Positions 31,003 to 42,674 of a stretch of DNA of 64,000 nt are shown piece after piece. Each line of letters begins with the position of its first letter. Positions within the stretch are counted from its first letter, which is position 1. This DNA is from Vanrija pseudolonga. Taxonomy: Eukaryota > Basidiomycota > Tremellomycetes > Trichosporonales > Trichosporonaceae. The notes beneath the pieces are model-generated. The model was not told the DNA's origin, searched no databases, and worked only from the letters and a program-made list of their open reading frames with translations. The stretch is from NCBI RefSeq assembly GCF_020906515.1, contig NC_085852.1, positions 3,100,001 through 3,164,000 on the forward strand, given 5' to 3'. Made by a program: the position numbers and the translations under genes.

Positions 31003-32077
31003 ATGACACAGACACACCCAGAACCAACACCAGCAACGCTGACGACGCTCGCCGCGCTCGGCCTGCCCCGCCTGCCCCCGCTCGAGCCAACACGGCGCGA
31101 CGCCGCGGCGTGGGGGACGCTCAAGCCCAAGCCGCGCCAACGCGTGCTCTTCACGCACGTCGGCGCGCCGCGCTCCGTCCTCTCCAGCCGGCTGAACGCC
31201 GCGCTCGCCACCCCGGCAATGGCAGCGGCCCTCGCCCCCTCCGGGCCAGTGGCGAGCCTGGCCGCCCTGGGGCCCGTGCGCACCCGGCTCGCAGCCAACG
31301 CCGACCTGCCTGCCGCGGGGCGTACAGGCGCCAGCTCCCTCATCCTCGCGAGCCTGTTCGACCCGCTCAACGCGGCGCTGTGGGCGTCCGAGGTGGCCGG
31401 CACGGATACGACCGCGCGCGGGTGGCGCGTCGCGCCAGCACACCAGCTGCACGACGTCGAGCTGCTGCTCCGCGGCCGCCCAGTCGTGGTATACAAGCAC
31501 GAGTCGAGCGCGAGCCTCCCCTCCGACGTGCTGGCGGGGCTCGCGCCGCACGTCGCCAAGCTCGTGCTCGGCGACAGCGGCGCCTGGTGCCCGCAGTGCA
31601 TGGAGACGGTGGATTTCGGTATCGATATCGGCACGTTCTGCGACGAGTGCGGCACGGAGGAGGGCGCAGTGTATCGCGACCTGACGGAGGAGGTGAGCAA
31701 CGCTGAGGGAAGCAGGGACACGCCGCTGACGCACACGCCAGATCTGGGCAATCTTCCAGCGCGCCCCGACAGCGCGGTATCTGCTCCTGTCGAACGACGA
31801 CGCCGTGATCCTCGTCCGCAGGGCAGGCGAGTCAAAGCTCAGCATCACGTCCACGATCCCAGCGACCAAGACGAGCGCGGACAAGCTGGCCAATGCGCCG
31901 CTGACGGGCGGCATCGGGCCACTCGTGCTCGCGCTCTCCGTGCTCGACGAGGACGAGTACGCCGGTGGCTGGCCCGGCGCAAGGATACCACCCAAGCTTG
32001 AGGTGCACGGCGTGGAAGAGAACGGGTCGAACGGAGCGGCGGCCAACGGCGCCGCCGAGGTTAACGGGAAGGAGTAG
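31003..32077 (+). CDS. Orphan protein with a four-cysteine zinc-ribbon-like knuckle
   Basis: Not recognised. Two exons (31003-31692, 31742-32077; 49-nt intron) encode 341 residues. The N-terminal 190 residues are Ala/Leu/Pro-rich and contain HQLHDVELLLRGRPVVVYKH. At about residues 195-217, WCPQCMETVDFGI and then FCDECGTEEG form a CxxC...CxxC arrangement suited to binding zinc. After the intron, IWAIFQRAPTARYLLLSNDD and AVILVRRAGESKLSITSTIP look like paired beta strands of a globular domain. The tail is Asn/Gly/Ala-rich (NGSNGAAANGAAEVNGKE). No signal peptide or membrane span. The ATG at 31003 has good context (CATAATG). Confidence 0.75.
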
Positions 32078-32260
32078 CGGATCACGCGGGATTGTTCCGA
32101 AACACCGCCGCTGTGCCGCCGCGCGGCCAGCACGCGCTATACCGCAGACGCCGTGCGCCGCCGCGCCGACGCCACACGCCACGCCGTCATGTCTTCATAT
32201 CTACATGCAGGGTTGTACAACTTCGTCCCGCTAATCTTTCTCTCCCGCTAACCTACTCAC

Positions 32261-33362
32261 TCACTCGACGCGCACGACGACCTTGCCGAAATGCTTCTGA
32301 GCCTCGAGGTACGCACACGCGGCAGGCAGCTCGTCGAACACAAACACGCGCGCATCGATCACCGGCTTGATCCCGTTGGCCTCAATGGCAGAGTTGACCT
32401 CGTCAAACTGCGCGCGGGAGCCGACCCAGATGCCGCGCACGATGGCGGTATGCACCAGCGCAGAGCTGAGCCCGGGCTCAGCGCCCGACCCGTCGAGCCG
32501 GCCAACGACGGAGATGACGCCGTCGCGGCGCACTGATACGAGCGAGTGCGGCAGCGTGCTCGCGCCGCCCACGTCGATGACGTGCGCGAACCCGCCCGGC
32601 ACGAGCGCGCGCGCGGCCGCGCCCCAGTCGGGCGTGGTGCGGTAGTTGAGCACGTGGTCCGCGCCGAGGGAGGTGAGGCGCGCGGCCTTGGCGAGCTGGC
32701 GGCGGCGTTAGCAAGCTCCGTCCAGCCCACGCCGAATCCTCCTCACCTGCAGCGCGAAGATCGAGACGCCGCCCGTGCCCTGGACAAGCACCCACTCGCC
32801 GGGCTTGAGCGTGCGCCCCTCCAGCCCGTAGAGGCAGTTCCAAGCAGTCACCCCAGCGACGGGGATACTCGCTGCCTCCTCGAAGCTGAGCGAGTCGGGG
32901 ATGCGGACCAGGCCGTGCTCGTCGAACACGGCATACTGCGCCGCCACGCCGTCGCGTGGGCCGCCGAGCGTCGTGGAGACTTCGGCGTCGGTCACCAGGC
33001 CCGCAAAGTGGGTCTGCGCAAAGATGGGCGACACGCGGTCGCCTACACGAAAGCGGGAAACGGAGGGGCCGGTTGACGCGACGACGCCCGCGCCGTCGGA
33101 GAGCGGGATTGGGGAGGTGAGGCGCGGCCACGAGTACGTGTTGTGTAGCATCATTAGGTCGCGGAAGTTGAGGGAGAGCGCCTTGACTGGCGCGGGTCAG
33201 CGCGAGCGTTTGGGGCAAACAGCTTTGCTCACTCTTCACGAGCACCTGCGTTCCCGAGACGGCCGGCACCGGCGCCTCGCGCAGCACCAGCGCGGTGTGC
33301 GGGTCGTCCTTGCCCTCGAGCTTCCACACGCGCTGGGTGGCTGGGATGGCGGTGTGCGTCAT
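32261..33362 (-). CDS. Zinc-independent MDR oxidoreductase (quinone oxidoreductase/alcohol dehydrogenase-like)
   Basis: Three exons (33233-33362, 32747-33186, 32261-32695) encode 334 residues of the medium-chain dehydrogenase/reductase superfamily, which transfers hydride from NADPH to carbonyls, enones or quinones. Visible: ALSLNFRDLMMLHNTY and IPLSDGAGVVASTGPSVSRF in the GroES-like half; RFRVGDRVSPIF; AASIPVAGVTAWNCLYG; and the nucleotide-binding VLVQGTGGVSIFALQLAKAA, which spans the second splice junction and follows the 'VLVxGxGGVxxFAxQlAkA' pattern. The structural-zinc cysteine cluster and catalytic Cys/His of zinc alcohol dehydrogenases are not apparent, so the zinc-free class is more likely. 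The C-terminus ends AQKHFGKVVVRVE as usual for the family. Confidence 0.9.
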
Positions 33363-33846
33363 GGTTCAATAGGGGATTGACGCTGCTTTCAGAGGTACAT
33401 CCCAGCACACATAAGTAGCATTGTCGTGCCGAGCGACCCAGAGACGAACGGCCAGATGCCAAGTGAGACACGCTGACATTGCGTCGGGCCGCGTCCGATG
33501 GCGTCATGCCTCAGTGGGCGAGCGGATATCGCTTGCTGTGCAGATGCTCTTTCACGCGCGCACAACGCTGTCACATCTCAAGCTTATCTCCGGGACGCCA
33601 TCAGCGCTGCTTGAGCTGCTTAGTACGCTGATGTTTGTGCTTATGTCTTGTCGGGCCGCTGCCGCCTCGGCCTCGCTCGCTATCGTACACTACTTGTAAA
33701 CATCTAGACTCCGCTCCGGGAGGCGCAATGGGGTTGCGGATCATCTTTGCCCCGATGTACCTCTTGGCATGTGACGTCGTGCCCCAGATCCCCAGATCGC
33801 ACGCACAAAGCGACGACGACAACGACAAGCAACTCAACAACGCACC
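33363..33846. other. Intergenic, 484 bases
   Basis: Between the MDR gene (leftward) and the possible small secreted protein (rightward). No gene or repeat seen. Confidence 0.5.
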
Positions 33847-34143
33847 ATGCTCCTCCTTCTCCTCGCTACCTCTGTGCTCGCCGAGCACCACCACCAGCAA
33901 CAACAGCACTTCATCACGCCCGACCACTCGCTGCTCCGCACGATCAAGAGCACGCCCCTGCCCACGCCACCCCTGCCGACAGTATTCGGCGTGCTCCCTT
34001 CCGACGCCGCGCCGGGCATGTTCCCGGCCCCTACGTCGGCCGTTACTGCCTCGAGCGCGCGTCGGCGGCGACGACAGCGTACCCCGGCAGGCATCACTGC
34101 GCCGCCTGTGTTTCTCGGGCTCGACGCGGTGCCGACGTCCTAA
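33847..34143 (+). CDS. Possible small secreted protein, 98 residues
   Basis: A short frame with an ideal signal-peptide start, MLLLLLATSVLAEHHHQQQQ, probably cleaved after VLA. The mature part is His/Gln-rich at its start and otherwise Pro/Ala/Arg-rich, with no cysteines and no recognisable domain. The context before the ATG (CAACTCAACAACGCACC) looks like a 5' leader of this genome. Against it: composition is low complexity, no homologue can be named, and the other strand is also open. It could also be the first exon of a longer gene. Confidence 0.35.
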   Translation: MLLLLLATSVLAEHHHQQQQHFITPDHSLLRTIKSTPLPTPPLPTVFGVLPSDAAPGMFPAPTSAVTASSARRRRRQRTPAGITAPPVFLGLDAVPTS

Positions 34144-34345
34144 GGCCCGCCTGCCTCGCGCGGTATCCCAGCGGCCGTTGACCCGTCGAGCAGAGGGCTT
34201 GATCGTGCCCGTGATGGATCCAGGTGGCGAAGGAGGGCCCGCGGGACCTAGACAAGACACGGACTACATCGCGTCCTCCTCATCCGGACCACCACCCAGT
34301 GTGGCCTACAAGTGCGCCTCCGACACCAACCCACGCCACGCGACC

Positions 34346-35130
34346 TTATCCCCTCTTGGTACGCTTCTTAAGCGCGCTCTTCTCCGCCTCAGCCTCCTCC
34401 GCCTCAGCGTCCTCAGCCGGAGGACCCCCAAGCCCCGGCGCCACAAAGCGCGCAAGCGGCGGGAGGTCGAGCACCGGCACGCCAATCTCGTACGCGACAA
34501 TGGCGCAGAGGCGGGCCTTGCTCGTGTCGGCGGCGGGCTGGAAGCCGTAGTACTCGCACAGGCGGAGCAGGTCGGGGGCGTCGAGCGCGTCGAGGACCTT
34601 GTACGACGTCACGGCCTGGATGTGAGCGGAGCGATACTTCTTCCCTTCCCAGCCGAGCACGCGACGTACGATCGGCGGCGCGTCGTCGCGGTCCGCGGGC
34701 TGCACGGCCGCCCACTCCTCGCCCGAGAGGTAGCGGCTGTAGTTTGACCTACTGGCCCTGTCAGTGTGGCCCCAAGGTCAACTCACCGCGCCTCATAGGC
34801 GTCGCGCCAGCGCTTGTCGGCCGCGAGGGAGCGCTCGATCGCGCACAGGCGGGCCAGCAGTCCGTCCTCGTCGTCGTGCGCCATGGCGCGCGCCTTGAGC
34901 CGCGCGGCCGCGAGGCGCTCCTCCCGCGTCGAAGAATTCGCTCGCTCCACGGCATACGTGAAGTCGAGGAGGTCGACTAGCACGTCGTCCGCGAGCGGTG
35001 GGACTAGGGGGGCGGCGAGGCGTGGATAGCTCGCCAGCAGGGGGTGTGCTCTTAGGCTCGGGTGTATGGCTATGCTGTTGTTGCTGGCGACGGGGTCGTC
35101 CTCTGCTTGGGAGGGGCCGTGCTTCGCCAT
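34346..35130 (-). CDS. Orphan protein, 248 residues
   Basis: Not recognised. Two exons (34787-35130, 34346-34748; 38-nt intron) encode MAKHGPSQAEDDPVASNNSI to ALKKRTKRG. The N-terminal half is helical and charged (TREERLAAARLKARAMAHDD). After the intron come SNYSRYLSGEEWAAVQ, APPIVRRVLGWEGKKYRSAH and IQAVTSYKVLDALDAPDLLR. The C-terminus is an acidic Ala/Glu run followed by a basic tail KSALKKRTKRG that could be a nuclear localisation signal. No membrane segment or cysteine pattern. Head-to-tail downstream of the myotubularin gene, with 249 bases between them. Confidence 0.72.
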
Positions 35131-35379
35131 GCTTGTGAGGTTGCTGTGAAGGGTGGGGAAGAGTCGAGTTGTTGTGGATTGTAGCGAGACTGTTGGAAAC
35201 TCGACACTTGAGCAACCCTCTGCTCCAGTGTCTCATACGTTCCATGTGTCTGTCTCACCGGAGCCTCGCAGCCACGCCGCCGACCGCGTGAGGCAGCCAA
35301 CTGCCCAACGCGAACTCAATATACCCACAGCACACGACGTGTTATCACAGTCACATGCAAAGATCTACCACAGTCTATA

Positions 35380-38294
35380 CTACAATGCACCCAGCGGGTC
35401 CCACGCCTTGCTGTCGCCGCCCAGTGCGGCGGCTTCAAGCGCCTTGTCCTCGTCGCTCCTCTTGAGAGACGACTTGCGTGGTGGGGGTTGCGACGGCTTG
35501 GCGGCAGCGTCGGAGAGCGAGAGGTCGGCGAGGCCCTTTGCCGGCGTGGGGTCGCCCCAGGGGTTGGCACCTGTGCTGTTGTTAACTGGAGCGGAGGGTG
35601 CCCAGGTGCTGCTCTCTGGCTCAGGCTTCGCCAGCGGTGCAACCTTCGCCGCTGGCGCCGCCTCCTCCGGCGCACCCCACGGGTTCGCCTCGGACGGGAT
35701 CCGCACATTGCGAGAAGGCAGCGCACCAGACGCTGACCGGCTGGGCGGGTGGCGCCCCTCGCCAATCCCCGTACCCGGCGCATAGCTCCCCATCTCCTCC
35801 TCACGCTCGTCGCGCAGCTGCGAGATGGCGTCGGTGGCCGTGGCGCGAATAGTGCTGAATGCCGACATGGCGCCAGTGCCGACGGTGCCGACGGCGGAAG
35901 ACAACTGGGTCCAGTTCCAGGTCTGCGACGGCGAGGCGGGGAGACGCGCAGAGATGCCACCGAGGCGGGCGAACGGCGATGCAGAGGCTGGTGTGGATGC
36001 CGAGTCCTGCCTGACTGGGCTGGGCCGCCTCGCGACGCCCTCCTTTGCCACGCCGAGCTCTTCGGCCACCAGCCCTGCCTCAGCGTCAACTAACGGATCC
36101 GCAGACCCTTCAATAACCGGCGCGACGTCTTGGGCCGGAAACCGCGTCGCGTTCATGTCGTCGTCGGTTCGTTTGAACAGACGGTGCCAGAACTTGACGT
36201 CCTTGGCGTCGATGAACAGTACGCCGAGGTCTGCGTCGTGGTCGCGTGCGTTGCGGTCGTCGAGCTCGGGCTTGTACTCGGCGTTCAGGTAGCGCTCGCG
36301 CTGCTCTGGCCTGTCAAACCACTCCCATGCCGACACGGTGCGGTCGGTGTAGGCCCCCTTGTGTCCGTGCGCCACGCGCCGTGTCCGCTCGTTGTCGAAC
36401 AGGAAGGTGCCGAACTGGCAAGAGTAGAGGTGGAACATGAGGTCGAGGAGGTACTCTTCGTTGAACTCGAAGCGCTCAGGGTGCTGCCTCTGGATCTGGC
36501 GCACCGCGTCAAGGAACTGGTGGAACACGGGCGAGATCTCCTTAAGGTGCGAGCTCGAGCTGAACGACTTGGTCACGGAGCCGAAGAACGCAGTGACGCC
36601 CTTGACAGCGTTGCCGAAGTCGTCATCGCTCTCCTCGTCGCCGTCAATGTTGTCGGGCGTCGCGGTGAACAGCTTGGTGGAGGAAAGGTGTCCCGAGCGC
36701 TGGAGGAACATGTGGCCAAACGACAGCCAGTCCTTCTCTACCAGGACCTTGAAGCCCTCGAGCGTGCGGTAGTACGGGTCGAGGCACACCTGTGCAATCG
36801 CGCTGAGCTGCGACGTGCGGTCCCATCCGTCCGAGCAGTGGATGAGTACGTGCGACGAGTTGACGTGCACGTTCTTCACGATGAGCGCGGCGCCTTCGAG
36901 GATTCCACCAATGTGCTTGATCCACCCGCTCTTCCGCAGGCGCTCGCGGTCGAGCGGCGCGCCAGTCTCGTCTGCCTCGGTCAGCGCCGATACGACCGTC
37001 TTGAGCGAGTTGCGCATGACGTGAATGTTGTCGATGCCGAGGTAAGCCTTCTTGCCAGATTTGTACCACTCCATGTTCTCCGTTCCGGCACCCTTGGCCA
37101 CATTGGCGACGGCGTTGGTGGTCGGCCGGGCATCGATGATGAGGTTGGTCGTCGTGGCGCCATAGATGTGGGAGCTGGATGGGGACGGGAGGGCAGACGA
37201 GGAGGGTGATGGTGACAGAGAGTTGGAGGTAGTCGCAAAGGCCGTGTCTGGCGAGAGGTGGGAGGTGAAGATGCACTCGATCAAGCGCTCGTCCTGTGCC
37301 GAGCGCGCATTCTTGATGCCCACCATGGGCTGCGACGAGCGGGTTATTGATGCCTGGGGTGTGAGCGGCAGTGCCTTTGCATTGTTGAGGTTGGAGAAGC
37401 ACATCGCTGCCGCCTCGCCTCGTGCTGCACCACCACTCCACCTCGAACCCTCCCCTCCCCATCGACCCCACTCACATGGTTAGCCCAGTGGAGGTACGAC
37501 AACGCCGGTATCCTAGCCTTGGACCGATACTTTGCCGCGTAGCTGAGCACCGAGTCGGAGATGCGGCTCGGCACGACAAGTTTAGCGGGGTACGTGGGAC
37601 AGAACGCATAGTCCTTGTTGACGTCGGTGAAGCGCCAGGCCTTGGTGCGGCTCCCGACGCCCTGGCGCGCAAACTCTGAGCGTGGGTTGAAGGCCGCCCA
37701 GCCTTCGCCAGCGCCGGCGGACGCGACGCGCTCGTGCTTTGGCGGCGGGGCGTGGGCTACTGGTTCGGTGCTCGGCTTCTCGGGCGACGTCGAGAGGGGG
37801 AGTGCCGAGGTCGTCGCTTGCGGCGTCTTGCTCCCCTCTGCTGGGGGGAGGTGGTAGAAGAATGCGTAGAGGTTCTCGACCGAGCCTGCGGGTGTCAGGC
37901 TGCCTGCAAGAGCACACCCGTTCGCCGACTTACTCGACACGGCGCAGTCGCGCACGCTCTGCCACACGTCCTCTGCGCCGCCTTCGCGGTCGCGCGTAAA
38001 GTACAGAATGTAGTTATCGAACGTCTTGGTGCCGACCACCAGAGGAAAGCGGCCAGAGGTGGGCTTGTCGCCGCTCGGCACGAGGGGCAGCCGCTGCAGG
38101 CGGTTGACGGTGGGGTACGGGATCCATACCTCGTCGAGCTCTTCCTCCGAGTGTGCCGGCGGCGTGGGGCAGAAGAGCAGGTGGTGCGGGGTGAGGTGCA
38201 GCGTGCCCTCGTGCTGTGTCCTCTCGTGCGGCGGGGCGGGGTCGGCGCGTTCGAGGATCACCCGCTCGACTTTGGCGACTTTGATGGCGTCCAT
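35380..38294 (-). CDS. Myotubularin-family phosphoinositide 3-phosphatase
   Basis: Encodes about 934 residues in three exons (37934-38294, 37476-37885, 35380-37413). Myotubularins remove the 3-phosphate of PI3P and PI(3,5)P2 on endosomes and vacuoles (yeast Ymr1). An N-terminal PH-GRAM domain (EGTLHLTPHHLLFCP) and RSKARIPALSYLHWANH precede ASITRSSQPMVGIKN. The active site HCSDGWDRTSQ carries the CX5R signature with the two Asp typical of active members. FGHMFLQRSGHLS and the helical end (AVRQIQRQHPERFEFNEEYL) follow. A C-terminal extension of about 200 residues is low complexity. The intron at 37886-37933 is inferred from a strong GTAAGT and the restored VSSVENLYAFFYHL. The acceptor at about 37414 of the second intron is weak (GAG) and may be wrong. 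Confidence 0.92.
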
Positions 38295-39399
38295 TGTGGG
38301 TGGGGCTGGTGGCGAGTGGCGAGCCGCAGCTGCCGTGAGGTTGGAGGAGGAGGGAGAGAAGAAGAAGGAGGGGAGCTCGAGGTCGTTGTCGTCGTTGGCG
38401 GCGGCGGCGGCGACGGACTCGCGGCGCGCGCGTTGGCTAGCCAGCCAGCGCAGCGAGGTGCAGTTGCGTCACTGGGACAGAATTTATTCGGCCACCGGGC
38501 TTAGGGCGTGACGCTGGGATAGTGAGACCAGTGGGGGTCCATTGCGATGCATGCAAGTGCATTGTGCGTCGTGAAGCGCTGTAGAGGCCTGTACACATGT
38601 ACATGGTGGTGCGTACAGCATGATTGATAACGAGAAGTGATGAGCGCAGCGCAGTGTCGAACAGCGATGCGCCGATTGGCTCGGGGCGATCATCGGCGAG
38701 CGCGTCTCGGGCGCACCTCGCTGCTCGTCCTCGCTGTACCGACAACAACAAGGCGACTACTATGATATCCAACTCTGACTTGCGCTTACTCTCACTGACA
38801 ATGCGCGGATGCTCGTCCGTGTCTCGAGCATACGGCCGCGTCTTCCCGCTCACGCCGCCGACGAGCCCGCCGAGGGGGGATATCCACCCCCCTCACCATC
38901 ACGGCCCACCCACTCACACACTCCCACTGACACCCTCCTCTCCTTTCATTCTCCTCACGCACAACCCAGCAAGACCTCCAGCACGCTTCCTCGAGCTCCT
39001 CACATTGTCGGACACTGGCCGCCCCCGATGCCGCCCCACCCCGGAAAACCTCGCGCGCGCCGACGCCCCGCCCAGCGCCACCGGAACAAGCCGGACTCGT
39101 CGCCATCCACATGGGCGGCGTCGGCACAGGTGACAGCCTGGCGGCCGCCTCGACCGCCTCCTCCAAGCCACATGTGTCGCGGTGACTACCTGTGCACGGG
39201 GGGTGCCTTCCTGATAATTTCGGCCGCGAGCCGACATGCCAAGCGTCGCTTGCTTGTGTTTTTTTGCTGCTGCTGCAAGCTACAAGCTGCAAGCTGCACG
39301 CTGCGTCCTGCAACGTGCCCGCCCCATTTCTGCCGCAAGATGCATTACCGGGCCGCGTCGCGCACTGCGCCACGGCCGTGCTGACTTTGATTTTGTTAC
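38295..39399. other. Intergenic region, 1.1 kb
   Basis: Upstream of the myotubularin gene and downstream of the cytochrome oxidase subunit gene. It begins with a purine-rich tract on the plus strand (38335-38380, GGAGGA/GAAGAA units) that would be the 5' leader or core promoter of the phosphatase. No gene seen. Confidence 0.5.
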
Positions 39400-39942
39400 T
39401 TAGAAGACACCACCGTTGGCGGCCTTCTTGCTGTGGGAGTGTTAGTGGACTGGACAAGGAAGGAGGGAAGGCGGATGGCGGCCGCGGCGCAGGGGGATGC
39501 AAACACGGGTACGCGATACGAGTCACGCAGTGTATCGTACACTGCGGCCCCTTGCGCATCGCGTCCCGCTGTCCCCGTGCAGCCATCGCCGTTTCCCTCC
39601 CGAGCATCACACGCACTTGTGGTACCAAACCGAGAAGAAGGGGAGACCGAAGCCGGCTGGGAGTCATCAGTCGCAGTTCTTCCATCTCGCCCATCGCACA
39701 CCCCGCGACGCCCTACTCACTGGCAGCGTAGACGACGAACTTGGTGGCGAACCAGGCCTTGTTGCGGACCGAGGTGGGGAGGACGCTGCGGAGGGGTTAG
39801 TACTTGGCCCGACGCCTTTTGCGACAAGCCCAACGCACTGGTCGACAGTGTTCTCGACGTGGAGGGCGCGGACCTGCTGCTGAGGGCGGGCGACGTTGCG
39901 GGCGGCGGCGCGGAGGGCCTGGGTGCGGATGATCATGGACAT
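39400..39942 (-). CDS. COX8: Cytochrome c oxidase small subunit VIIc type (Cox8)
   Basis: A 79-residue mitochondrial inner-membrane subunit in four exons (39839-39942, 39721-39785, 39617-39656, 39400-39430), too broken up to show as one reading frame. The presequence MSMIIRTQALRAAARNVARP is Arg/Ala-rich as for mitochondrial import. The mature part reads LPTSVRNKAWFATKFVVYAA and then TGFGLPFFSVWYHNKKAANG. This matches the VIIc/Cox8 pattern of 'lP...nk..fa.K...y...GFglPF...w..kk' with one membrane span. Frame is exact over all junctions (240 bases, 80 codons). Introns are 53, 64 and 186 nt; the last is long for this genome. Confidence 0.85.
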
Positions 39943-40528
39943 GTTTGGTGGTGTGGAGTGGTGAGTGGTGTGTGGTGGATGCAGGTGTGGTGAGTTGAGT
40001 TGAGATGCGGAATGGAGCGGGAGTAGCAAGCAGGTGTGGGTGAGCCAGTAGCGAGCGACGCAGGACTGGGAGTCGTCGTGATGGGAGGGAGACTCTGCCT
40101 GCTGCCTGGGTGCAAACTGCTGCCAGCCGGCGACCTTCCCTGCCACTGTAGTGTGCACGGCCTCTGCGCCTGCCTGCGAGTGACTGCCTGGGTGACACTC
40201 ATCCAGGGTGAGGCAAATTTGATCCCGCGACATCGTGAAACGGAGTTGGTCGGATTTTGATGGAGCGGAAGTATAATCGCGTGGATACCACGCTCAATCA
40301 GGGCGGGATCAGATTCACGTCGCGGTGGTGGAGGTTGTCTGTGATGAGGGCGATCGTGACGATGGATGAATCGACTGACAAAACGACAACAACAGCGACA
40401 ACAACAATCACGACGACGGCGACGACAGCAACAACAACAGCGACGACGGTGACAAAGGACGAAAAGCGCCAAAGTTGCTCCGAGCTAACGACGACGGGTT
40501 TCCATCTCACCGGCGTGACTCGCACGCC
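39943..40528. other. Divergent intergenic region with imperfect ACA/GAC trinucleotide repeat
   Basis: 586 bases between the cytochrome oxidase gene and tubulin cofactor E. From 40378 to 40455 it consists almost wholly of ACA/ACG/GAC-type triplets, likely in the 5' leader of the rightward gene. Confidence 0.6.
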
Positions 40529-42435
40529 ATGGCCACATCACCACCACCCCCGCCCGGGCCTTCCTCACCTTCCTCCATCCCCTGCACCCTCAACGGCCGC
40601 TACCTCAACGCAAAGACAAGTCACCCCTTGACAATAAAGTACATCGGGCCGCTTCCACCCAACACGACGTCGGCGACGACGTGGTTCGGGGTCGAGTACG
40701 ACGACCCGGCAAACGGCAAGGGCCACGACGGAGTCTACAGGGGCGAGCAGGTATTCCGCGCGCGGCAGGCGGGCGCGGGCGCGTTTATCAAGTATGCGCC
40801 AGGCGTACTTCTCGCTGGTTCGACGCTCGTCGATGCAGTGCAAGAGCGCTACGGGCCGCTCGTGCCCGGCCAGGAGGAGGCAGAAGTGGCCGCCAGCGCT
40901 CCGGGCGCGGACGACGTCGTGCTCGGCTCGTCGAACGCCGCGATCGTCGTCGAGGCGCCCAACCTTGATGGTGTGCGGAAACGGATCGGCCAGCTCGAAC
41001 GACGCAAGGAGATCGGGTTCGAGGGCGAGTGGGTCGCGTCGCTGGGTGGGAGCGCCGAGCAGCGCAGGGTGTTCAAGGAGCGGCTGGCAGGTGGGTTCAA
41101 TGTTGTGACTGTCCCTAACCCGCCAGGCGTGCGCACCCTCGATCTGTCGCGTAACCTCGTGTCGACTTGGAGCGAGATGGCCGACATTGTCGCGCACCTC
41201 ACCGGCCTGAGGAGTCTGATCTTGAAGTGAGTTGAGGTGATACTGTCTTCCCTGACCAACTCCCAGCCACTCGCGCACACTGTGCACACCCGACCTCGAC
41301 GACGAGCAGCGTGCCCCGCTTCGACAAGTGTTTGGCAACATCACCGAGCTTCACCTCGGCAATGCGGCGCTCTCGTGGGCAGAGGTGAGGTTGCATGTCT
41401 CCGGTGGACCTGACGCCAGGCGCTCGACATCGCTTCAGTGTTCCCCAACCTCGAGGTGCTGTTCCTCAACGATAATGCACTGTTGTCCAGCCTGGAGAGG
41501 CGGGCGGATCAGGACGTCGCGGCGTGTTTGCCTAAACTCAAGACGCTGAGCTTGGACAACTGTCCTCTTGGAGACTGGGCGGCGATTGGTGCAGAGCTGG
41601 TTCATCTCCCGAGGTGGGTGCTGCTTGTGTTTGGTTGGGCGTACCCATACTCATTTCTCAGCCTCGAAGCCCTCAACCTGAGCGGTGTCCCAGTATCGAC
41701 GATCCCATCACCCACCTCACCACCATTCATCCATCTCACCCGCCTCGTGATGTCCGACTCGCGCCTCGCAGCGTGGCGCGACATTGACGAGCTCAATCAG
41801 TGGACAAGTGGCAAGCTTGAACACCTCAGGATATCATTCGTGCCGAGGGATCCAGCCGCAAGCCCGGTGTTGATATCGGGCGACGCGCGCGTCGACCGGT
41901 CGTTCCTCATCGCCAAGCTGTCATCCCTCACAACGTTGAACGGGTCGCAGGTGGGTTCGACGCTGCTTCAGTTGCCTGACCCGCCAGATCACATACTTTG
42001 AACGCACCGACGCCGAGCTGTACTACCTCCACGCCGTGGACCGCATTGACGGCCCCAAGTCCGAGTGGGGCCAGTACGACGACCTGCAGCGCAAGCATGG
42101 GCAGGCCGAGAAGCTCGCGCCGGTGAAACCGACCAACCTCAAGTCGAAGATGATGAGTGAGTGCTGTCTGCAGTTTGGCACGCAGCACTAACACCCCAGA
42201 CATACATGTCATCCCGCCCAGCGGCGAGACGCTCACCCTCCGCCTTCTGCGCACCGCGCAGGTTGCCGTGCTCAAGAAGCGCGTCGCAAAGCAGATGCAC
42301 CTCGACGCCGTGGCGATTTTCACGGCCAGACCCGCTCTGTTTGAGGGCATGTGGGAGCCCGTGGAGGAGATGGACGAGGGGGTGGAGCTTGGAATGTGGC
42401 TGTCAGACGGGGACACGGTGCTTGCCGTGGTGTAG
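40529..42435 (+). CDS. Tubulin-folding cofactor E (TBCE / Pac2 / Alp21)
   Basis: Six exons (40529-41226, 41267-41384, 41420-41613, 41662-41950, 41988-42156, 42200-42435) encode 567 residues. TBCE binds alpha-tubulin and, with cofactors C and D, assembles the tubulin dimer. Domain order is diagnostic. First a CAP-Gly domain (TTWFGVEYDDPANGKGHDGV), then leucine-rich repeats (VRTLDLSRNLVSTWSEMAD, ITELHLGNAALSWAE, LEVLFLNDNALLSSLE, LKTLSLDNCPLGDW, LEALNLSGVPVSTIPS). Last is the LRR cap ITYFERTDAELYYLH and a C-terminal ubiquitin-like domain (LRLLRTAQVAVLKKRVAKQM to SDGDTVLAVV). All splice junctions are GT-AG, phases agree and repeats are restored. The ATG at 40529 lies in GCCATGG context. Confidence 0.95.
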
Positions 42436-42674
42436 GCGGGGCAATGTGTGTGGTGTAGTGTTGTACATAAGACTTGCATGGTTGAAGCGGTCCCCAAGGT
42501 GACGGCGAATGTTGTTGATAACCCTTACCCTCACATGATGACACAACCGCCGACACGCCGAGCCCTGGCAATCGGCCCGGCCAAGTCCGTCGAGGCTGAG
42601 TAGCCGGGTATACAAACCCCGACTACAACTCCACATCTCGACTTGGCATCACCCATCTCATCCATCCCTCCACA

